Shown in pieces: positions 1 through 4,459 of a stretch of DNA of 8,423 bases. Both the position numbers and the translations under genes were made by a program. How positions within the stretch are numbered: the first letter of the stretch is position 1; each line of letters begins with the position of its first letter. The notes beneath the pieces are model-generated. The model was not told the origin of the DNA, did no database searches, and saw only the letters and a program-made list of their open reading frames with translations. This DNA comes from Planctomycetia bacterium (GTDB taxonomy: Bacteria; Planctomycetota; Phycisphaerae; Phycisphaerales; SM1A02): NCBI GenBank assembly GCA_005799205.1, contig SYHM01000196.1, positions 1-8,423 on the forward strand, given 5' to 3'.

Positions 1-156
1 GAAGAGCGACTCGGAACCGTGGCGCAGTTCATGCAGCGATGCCCGACCGCACGGATTCTCATCATTGCGCTGCATCCGACCGGATCGACGGAACTTGAAC
101 CGAAGTCGGTCAAGGGGGCGGACATCGTCGTCCACACACACGCCCCGATCGAGTGA
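1..156 (+). CDS. C-terminal end of an unidentified protein, possibly a response-regulator receiver domain (5' end outside window)
   Basis: Frame 1 is open from the window edge to a TGA at 154-156, giving 51 residues with roughly three quarters G/C at third codon positions, like the real genes nearby. I do not recognise the protein with certainty. A hydrophobic strand (ARILIIALHP) is followed by a short linker and GADIVVHTHAPIE. The order resembles strand 4, helix 4 and strand 5 of a CheY-like receiver, where a GAD motif normally precedes a conserved Lys-Pro. Here that Lys is not evident, so if it is a receiver it is a divergent one, or a pseudo-receiver. The gene converges on the STAS gene, with 9 bp between the stop codons. 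The signalling genes next door make a regulatory role plausible, but this is inference. The aspartate pocket that would decide the family lies outside the window. Confidence 0.5.
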   Translation, partial: EERLGTVAQFMQRCPTARILIIALHPTGSTELEPKSVKGADIVVHTHAPIE

Positions 157-161
157 GAGAC

Positions 162-187
162 TGGCCTAGCGGCCAACAAGCTTGTTG
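162..187. repeat. Two adjacent inverted repeats where the receiver-like and STAS genes converge
   Basis: A 5-bp stem with a 4-nt loop (TGGCC, TAGC, GGCCA) occupies 162-175. It is followed by, and shares two bases with, the perfect 14-bp palindrome CAACAAGCTTGTTG at 174-187. Both cover the 3' end and stop codon of the STAS gene and begin 6 bp after the stop of the facing gene, where a two-way terminator would be expected. There is no T-run, so a Rho-independent terminator is not clearly supported; a protein-binding site or coincidence is possible. Confidence 0.35.
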
Positions 188-552
188 AGCGCCTCGCGCG
201 TTTCAGCGACCGCGAAGAGCTTTTCGATCTTCATCATTGCAAGCAACGCGCGCAGATCTTTGTTGGCTCCGTACAGAATTGGCTTGGCTCCAAGCGCTGC
301 TGCACCATTGCGACAATTGATGCACGTGCCGATCCCCATGCTGCTCATGAACTGCACGCTCGAGAGATCGAGCACCATGTATTTCAAAGCCTTCCCAAAT
401 GACTTCAGGTGTGGATCGATATCCCCGCTCATGATCGGCGCTTCCCGCTGCCCGATGTTCGGACCTGCGGGACGCACAATCAGCACAGAGCCATCCCAGA
501 TCATCTCAACAGTGGCGGTCTTCTTTGTGGTTGGTTCGTGCGATGTACTCAT
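166..552 (-). CDS. STAS-domain protein, anti-sigma factor antagonist-like (SpoIIAA/RsbV family)
   Basis: This 128-residue protein is about the usual length for a stand-alone STAS protein. In the known family these small cytosolic proteins bind a GHKL-type kinase/anti-sigma factor and are switched off by phosphorylation of one Ser. A strand (YMVLDLSSVQF) leads into MSSMGIG at residues 69-75, where the family has [D]-S-[S/T]-G-L-G. The phosphorylatable Ser is kept (Ser71), but the preceding Asp is Ser70 and the following Ser/Thr is Met72. The C-terminal part (ILYGANKDLRALLAMMKIEKLF) matches the family's last strand and helix. Residues 1-20 are a polar tail. A CxxC pair lies at 77-80. The gene starts 32 bp after sixA on the same strand, so the two may be cotranscribed, but a promoter-like pair precedes it. 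No kinase or sigma factor gene is in view, so the partner is unknown; a receiver or GGDEF partner is possible. Confidence 0.82.
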   Translation of the reverse strand: MSTSHEPTTKKTATVEMIWDGSVLIVRPAGPNIGQREAPIMSGDIDPHLKSFGKALKYMVLDLSSVQFMSSMGIGTCINCRNGAAALGAKPILYGANKDLRALLAMMKIEKLFAVAETREALNKLVGR

Positions 553-559
553 GGGATGA

Positions 560-565
560 AGATTA
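560..565 (-). promoter_or_regulatory. Putative promoter of the STAS gene (leaderless layout)
   Basis: On the minus strand the hexamer TAATCT ends 7 nt before the ATG at 552, and no Shine-Dalgarno sequence is present. A TAGACT hexamer at 587-582, four of six matches to TTGACA, lies 16 bp upstream and could be the -35 box; it contains the sixA stop codon. TAGACTT occurs a second time, 14 bp further on, at 573-567. If the -10 works, transcription would begin at or next to the ATG. This is inference from pattern only. Confidence 0.45.
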
Positions 566-584
566 GAAGTCTAGCGGCGAAAGT

Positions 585-1085
585 CTAACGATTTGAACTC
601 GCGCGAGCGATCCACCCGGGTGACACAAGTGCACACAACGATCCTCCGCGGAGGGATCGATCGAGTTCGATGACGGCAACCGCGCCCTTGTCCATCACGA
701 TCGATCCGGGGTCGGCCCCGATGGCCCGCGCAATGAATTCACTTAGAAATGGTTCGTGCCCGACCAGTCCGATTGAATCCTCGTTGCACTCGTGGAGGGT
801 GTCCGCCAGCGACTCCGCCGCGCCGAGCGCATCGCACTCAAGTGCACCGCAACGCGTCGCCGCGGGCCACGCTGCCGACTCCTGCAAGATTCGCGCGGTC
901 TCCCACGCGCGGACATATCCGCTCGCGAGCACGACCTGTGGTGGGTCAAAGAGTTTCTTCAGCCGCTTTGCGAGCCGCTGAAACTTTGCCTCGCCTCCCG
1001 CGGTGAGCGGCCGGAGCGCATCGCTTGACAGCGTGTGAATGTCGCGGTCGGCGGCCTTTGCATGTCGAACGATGAAGAGCCTCAT
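585..1085 (-). CDS. sixA: SixA-like phosphohistidine phosphatase (histidine phosphatase superfamily)
   Basis: The 166-residue protein matches SixA in length (161 in E. coli) and opens with the family signature: MRLFIVRHAKA, with the catalytic His at residue 8 in the RHA motif. Next come LRPLTAGGEAKFQ (residues 24-36), ASGYVRAWETA (54-64, with Arg59 as the second phosphate-binding Arg), and LVGHEPFLSEF (107-117), whose His110 is the second core His. This R-H-A ... R ... G-H-E-P layout is typical of SixA rather than of larger phosphoglycerate mutases. SixA enzymes remove phosphate from histidine in phosphorelay or PTS-type proteins in the cytosol; the substrate here is unknown. It precedes the STAS gene on the same strand and diverges from hutI across 25 bp. 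The ATG at 1085 is set by the conserved MRLFIVRHA start. Many short SixA-like proteins have no tested function, so the symbol denotes family membership. Confidence 0.82.
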   Translation of the reverse strand: MRLFIVRHAKAADRDIHTLSSDALRPLTAGGEAKFQRLAKRLKKLFDPPQVVLASGYVRAWETARILQESAAWPAATRCGALECDALGAAESLADTLHECNEDSIGLVGHEPFLSEFIARAIGADPGSIVMDKGAVAVIELDRSLRGGSLCALVSPGWIARASSNR

Positions 1086-1093
1086 TGGACTCT

Positions 1094-1099
1094 ACGGTA
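1094..1099 (-). promoter_or_regulatory. Putative -10 element of sixA, other half of the same palindrome
   Basis: Read on the minus strand, the palindrome at 1094-1103 gives TACCGT again, ending 8 nt before the sixA ATG at 1085. It overlaps the hutI hexamer by two bases. A second TANNNT match, TAGAGT, lies only 3 nt before the ATG, which is too close for a leaderless start. No -35 box was recognised. Confidence 0.38.
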
Positions 1100-1103
1100 C
1101 CGT
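1098..1103 (+). promoter_or_regulatory. Putative -10 element of hutI, within a palindrome
   Basis: TACCGT ends 7 nt before the GTG at 1111, where a -10 box would put the transcript start at the start codon itself. No Shine-Dalgarno sequence and no good -35 box are visible. It is the right half of the perfect 10-bp palindrome ACGGTACCGT (1094-1103). The element supports choosing GTG 1111 as the hutI start. Confidence 0.4.
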
Positions 1104-1110
1104 CCGCGCC

Positions 1111-2367
1111 GTGGCTCGCACACTGATCATCAACGCGCGACTTGTGACCATGCGCTCAGGCGGAACGAGTGCACATCTCCCCCGCCGCGGCGCTGAGATG
1201 CGTGACCTTGGAGTCGTCGCACATGGCTACGTACACATCGAGGGATCGCGCATCGTCGATGTCGCCGCGGGCGAACCGTCGCGAGCGCAGCGAGCGGGGG
1301 CTGAGATCGTCGATGCTCGCGGGTGTGTGGTGCTTCCAGGATTCGTCGACTGCCATACGCATGCGTGCTGGGCTGGCGAGCGCTGGGACGAGTGGGAACA
1401 GAAACTTGCGGGAGCGTCCTACCTCGAGTTGCTATCCGCTGGCGGCGGAATCCTCTCGACCGTGCGCGCTGTGCGCGCCGCGACCGAGGCATCACTCGCA
1501 GCTGGGCTTGATGCACGAACCCGCCAAATGGCCGCGTACGGCACAACCACGGTCGAAGTGAAATCGGGGTACGGACTCGATTTCGAGAACGAAGTCAAGA
1601 TGCTTGCCGCGATTCATGCCACGGCGGCGGAATCGCCACTGCGATTGATTCCCACCTTTCTCGCCGCGCACGCGATCGATCCAGAGTGCTCTGCTTTCGT
1701 GGAGAGAACGATCGACGACACGATTCCGGCCGTGCTGCGCAAGTTCCATGGACTCACCGTCGACGCATACTGCGAGAACGGCTCGTGGTCGGTGCGTGAG
1801 TGCGAGCGCTGCTTTGTGCGCGCGATCGAGTACGGCAGCGCGATTCGAGTGCACACCGATCAGTTCACATCGCTGGGGATGATCCCTGTGGCGCTCGGTC
1901 TTGCTGCTCGAAGCGTGGACCATCTCGAGGCGGCGACAGACCACGACCTCGACTTGGTTGCAAAGAGTTCAACCATCGCGGTCGGGCTGCCCGCAACGGC
2001 ATTTTGCCTGTCGACACCGATGCTTCGTGCGCGACGATTCATCGATGCTGGAGGGGCGCTCGCGCTTGCAACCAATGCGAATCCCGGGAGCGCTCCGGTT
2101 CGAAGTATGCCCATCGTGATCTCACTGGCCGTGAGAGAAATGGGCTTGACGCCCGCAGAGGCGCTGACGACGGTCACCATGAACGCCGCGTGCGTACTCG
2201 GCATCGCACCCGAGTGTGGCTCGATCGAGAGTGGTAAGTCGGCGGACCTTGTGCTGTGGCCGTTTGACGATGAACGCGCACTTGGATACGAACTGTCAGG
2301 AGCTCTCCCCACGCGCGTCTGGGCGCGCGGCGTCGAATTGCCCTTCGACACTCTTCGCGCGCGATAG
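1111..2367 (+). CDS. hutI: Imidazolonepropionase (HutI), with a D-to-N change at the metal-ligand position
   Basis: HutI hydrolyses 4-imidazolone-5-propionate to N-formimidoyl-glutamate, the third step of cytosolic histidine degradation. The 418-residue product has the family motifs in order: FVDCHTHACWAGER (His82 and His84, the metal-binding HxH), GASYLELLSAGGGILSTVRA, TTTVEVKSGYGLDFENEVKM, FLAAHAID, RVHTDQF (His248), SVDHLE (His271) and LATNANPGS. In the family the last motif reads T-D-x-N-P-G and its Asp is the fourth metal ligand and general base; here residue 322 is Asn (codon AAT, 2074-2076). Everything else looks intact. I chose GTG at 1111 because the homologous N-terminus (TLIINARLVTM) follows directly and a TANNNT hexamer lies 7 nt upstream. 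In-frame ATGs at 1039 and 1072 would run into sixA. Neither hutH nor hutU is in view. It may be a less active or altered-substrate amidohydrolase. Confidence 0.88.
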   Translation: MARTLIINARLVTMRSGGTSAHLPRRGAEMRDLGVVAHGYVHIEGSRIVDVAAGEPSRAQRAGAEIVDARGCVVLPGFVDCHTHACWAGERWDEWEQKLAGASYLELLSAGGGILSTVRAVRAATEASLAAGLDARTRQMAAYGTTTVEVKSGYGLDFENEVKMLAAIHATAAESPLRLIPTFLAAHAIDPECSAFVERTIDDTIPAVLRKFHGLTVDAYCENGSWSVRECERCFVRAIEYGSAIRVHTDQFTSLGMIPVALGLAARSVDHLEAATDHDLDLVAKSSTIAVGLPATAFCLSTPMLRARRFIDAGGALALATNANPGSAPVRSMPIVISLAVREMGLTPAEALTTVTMNAACVLGIAPECGSIESGKSADLVLWPFDDERALGYELSGALPTRVWARGVELPFDTLRAR

Positions 2368-2370
2368 CCT
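2365..2370 (+). promoter_or_regulatory. Putative -10 element of map, overlapping the hutI stop codon
   Basis: TAGCCT consists of the TAG stop of hutI plus three bases, and ends 7 nt before the map ATG at 2378. There is no Shine-Dalgarno sequence in the 10-bp gap. A TTCGAC stretch at 2344-2349, 15 bp upstream, is a weak candidate -35 box. The alternative is simple cotranscription and translational coupling with hutI. Confidence 0.38.
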
Positions 2371-2377
2371 CAAACTC

Positions 2378-3184
2378 ATGCTGTCGAAACGAGACACCCA
2401 ACTTGCGACTGCTGCGGCTGAGTGCGTGTCACGAACGCACGAGGCCCTCGCGGAGTACCTGCGCGAAGGGCAAACGCTCGCGGAAGTCGACGCCTTTGTC
2501 GCGCGCACACTTACGCGCCTCAACTGCACTTCGTGTTTTCTGGGATACAAAGTGCGAGGGCATCCTCCCTTTCCGAGCCATTCGTGCCTTTCGCTCAATG
2601 CGTGCGTCGTGCACGGAACGCATGACATGCATTCGGAACCTCTGAAAGAAGGAGATCTATTCTCGATCGACATTGGCGTGCGCCATCAAGGATGGATTGG
2701 CGATGCCGCGTGGACCTACCTCATCAAGACTGGAGATGACACCGCGCGCGCACTGATGCGCAGTGGCCGCGAGAGTTTGCGCGTTGGGATCGACGCCATG
2801 CAACCTGGACGCCCGCTCATCGATTGGGCGCGCGCCGTGCAACAGTGCGTTGAAAAGCAACATGGCTTCTTTCTTGTGCGAGGGCTTGGAGGACATGGCT
2901 ACGGTCGAACGCTCCACGCGCCGCCATTCGTGTCGAATGTGGTTCCTTCGTACCCAGGTGAGTGGCAAGAGGCATGGAAGCTCTTCCAACCCGGCATGCT
3001 GATCGCGGTTGAACCCATGATTGCGGTGTCGACGACTGAGATCGTTTCGAGTGGGACGGCGTGGCCAATCTTCACAGCTGACGCCTCGCGCAGCGTGCAC
3101 TACGAGGCAGACGTGTTGATCACCCCGGAAGGTCCAGTGAACTTGACCCACGCGCTTTTCGCTCTGCCCGAGACGGTGGGATAG
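2378..3184 (+). CDS. map: Type I methionine aminopeptidase
   Basis: This cytosolic metalloenzyme removes the initiator Met from new proteins. All five classical metal ligands and the first active-site His can be read in the 268-residue product at near-E. coli positions: His79 (NACVVHGT), Asp98 (FSIDIGV), Asp109 (IGDAAWTY), His173 (GGHGYGRTLHAPP), Glu212 (IAVEPMI) and Glu243 (VHYEADVLIT). The upstream block GYKVRGHPPFPSHSCLSLN also matches the family. The stretch between His173 and Glu212 is about six residues longer than in E. coli (PSYPGEWQEAWKL region). No zinc-finger or SH3-binding N-terminal extension is present. The ATG at 2378 gives the standard N-terminus; the frame is open further upstream but overlaps hutI. 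It begins 10 bp after the hutI stop and ends 9 bp before serA. There is no Shine-Dalgarno sequence, but a TANNNT hexamer made partly from the hutI stop lies 7 nt before the start. Many bacteria carry a second copy, so this may not be the only map gene. Confidence 0.93.
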   Translation: MLSKRDTQLATAAAECVSRTHEALAEYLREGQTLAEVDAFVARTLTRLNCTSCFLGYKVRGHPPFPSHSCLSLNACVVHGTHDMHSEPLKEGDLFSIDIGVRHQGWIGDAAWTYLIKTGDDTARALMRSGRESLRVGIDAMQPGRPLIDWARAVQQCVEKQHGFFLVRGLGGHGYGRTLHAPPFVSNVVPSYPGEWQEAWKLFQPGMLIAVEPMIAVSTTEIVSSGTAWPIFTADASRSVHYEADVLITPEGPVNLTHALFALPETVG

Positions 3185-3187
3185 GCT
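3182..3187 (+). promoter_or_regulatory. Putative -10 element of serA, overlapping the map stop codon
   Basis: TAGGCT, made of the map stop TAG plus three bases, ends 6 nt before the serA ATG at 3194. The AGG within it is the only trace of a ribosome-binding site. No -35 box was recognised at the expected distance. Confidence 0.38.
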
Positions 3188-3193
3188 CGAACC

Positions 3194-4450
3194 ATGCCCA
3201 CACCACCCGTGGCCTTGTTGCTCGAGTCGATCCACCCTGCTGCAGATGCGATCCTCGTCGCGGCAGGCTTTCGGATAGACCGAACGAGCGGGTCACTCTC
3301 GGGACCTGCGCTCGATCAGGCACTCGAACGGGCGACCGTGGTCGGGATTCGCTCGAAAAGTGCGTTGCGGGCTTCGCACTTCACGCGGCATCGACAGCTC
3401 GTCGCGGTCGGCTGCTTCTGCATCGGAACGAATCAGGTTGACCTCACCGCTGCACAGCACGCAGGATGCGCCGTCTTCAACTCGCCCTTCTCGAATACGC
3501 GGAGCGTCGCCGAGATGACGGTGGCGGAGGCGGTCTGCCTGTGCCGACGACTCTTCGAAAAGTCGACTCAGTTGCACGCGGGTCAGTGGGACAAGAGCGC
3601 AAACCACTCCCACGAGATTCGCGGTCGCACACTCGGGATCATCGGATACGGCCACATCGGTTCGCAAGTCAGCGTGCTCGCCGAAGCACTCGGCATGCGC
3701 GTGATCTTTCATGATGTCGTACGAAAGCTTCCACTGGGGAACGCGCAGTCGCGCCCTACCCTTGACTCGCTTCTGCGCGAGGCGGATTGCGTCACGCTCC
3801 ATGTGCCAGAGACACCCACGACGATCGGGATGATTGGAGCGAAGCAGCTTGCGCTGATGAAACCAGGGGCCACACTCATCAACAATGCACGCGGCTCGGT
3901 GGTCGACATCGACGCGCTCGCTGCTGCGCTGCGCGCGGGGCGCCTCGCGGGTGCGGCGCTCGACGTGTTTCCGATCGAACCAGACTCAGGAGGTGACGAG
4001 TTTGCCTCGCCGCTGCGCGAGTGCCCCACCGCGATCCTGACGCCTCACATTGGTGGATCGACGCTCGAGGCTCAGGAACTCATTGCGCAAGAAGTTGCCG
4101 AGAAACTGGTTCACTTCTGGCAGCACGGGTCGACCGAGACCTGCGTGAATCTTCCACAGGTCGATTTGCCGGTGCTGCGCGAAGGCCAACTGCGCATCCT
4201 TCACGTCCATCACAATGTGCCCGGGGTGCTCGGTGCGATGCACACCCTGCTTGCGCAGGCGCGCATCAACATCAACGCCGAGTACCTGCAATCGAACCCG
4301 ACGACGAGCTATGTCATCCTCGACGTCGAACAGTTCGAGGATCGACAGCTGCTCGACGGGATCGCTTCCATGCCCGCGACAATTCGCATGCGCACAACAT
4401 CGCATGCTGGTGCAGTGATCGAGTCCGACACACGAGTCGAACTCTCTTAG
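3194..4450 (+). CDS. serA: D-3-phosphoglycerate dehydrogenase, short ACT-domain type
   Basis: SerA oxidises 3-phosphoglycerate to 3-phosphohydroxypyruvate with NAD, the first step of cytosolic serine synthesis. The 418-residue protein matches the short E. coli type (410). It has an outer substrate domain, then a Rossmann core with GYGHIG (151-156). The catalytic residues are Arg233 (NNARGSVVD), Glu262 (FPIEPDS) and His285 (TPHIGGST), with the same 29- and 23-residue spacing as in E. coli. The C-terminal ACT domain spans about residues 334-403. In it the residues that bind the inhibitor serine in E. coli appear conserved: His339 and Asn341 (LHVHHNVPGVLG) and Asn359 (ININ). Feedback inhibition by serine is therefore expected. 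About 15 residues extend past the ACT domain. It starts 9 bp after map and ends 9 bp before the peptidase gene. A related 2-hydroxyacid substrate cannot be excluded, but the ACT domain argues for SerA. Confidence 0.93.
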   Translation: MPTPPVALLLESIHPAADAILVAAGFRIDRTSGSLSGPALDQALERATVVGIRSKSALRASHFTRHRQLVAVGCFCIGTNQVDLTAAQHAGCAVFNSPFSNTRSVAEMTVAEAVCLCRRLFEKSTQLHAGQWDKSANHSHEIRGRTLGIIGYGHIGSQVSVLAEALGMRVIFHDVVRKLPLGNAQSRPTLDSLLREADCVTLHVPETPTTIGMIGAKQLALMKPGATLINNARGSVVDIDALAAALRAGRLAGAALDVFPIEPDSGGDEFASPLRECPTAILTPHIGGSTLEAQELIAQEVAEKLVHFWQHGSTETCVNLPQVDLPVLREGQLRILHVHHNVPGVLGAMHTLLAQARININAEYLQSNPTTSYVILDVEQFEDRQLLDGIASMPATIRMRTTSHAGAVIESDTRVELS

Positions 4451-4453
4451 GAT
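4448..4453 (+). promoter_or_regulatory. Putative -10 element of the prolyl oligopeptidase gene, overlapping the serA stop codon
   Basis: TAGGAT, made of the serA stop TAG plus three bases, ends 6 nt before the ATG at 4460. CCGACA at 4425-4430, 17 bp upstream, could serve as a poor -35 box. AGGA at 4449-4452, 7 nt from the ATG, could instead be a weak Shine-Dalgarno sequence; of the six starts this is the one where that alternative is strongest. Confidence 0.35.
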
Positions 4454-4459
4454 GCGCCA

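Noticed and set aside
1039..1110. Upstream extension of hutI to an ATG at 1039 or 1072.
   Set aside because: It would overlap the sixA coding region, including its conserved N-terminus, and adds residues with no match to the HutI family, whose N-terminus begins at about 1114.
2216..2377. Upstream extension of map within the hutI coding region.
   Set aside because: The frame is open by chance; the added residues are arginine- and serine-rich and unlike the family, and the ATG at 2378 gives a standard-length enzyme.
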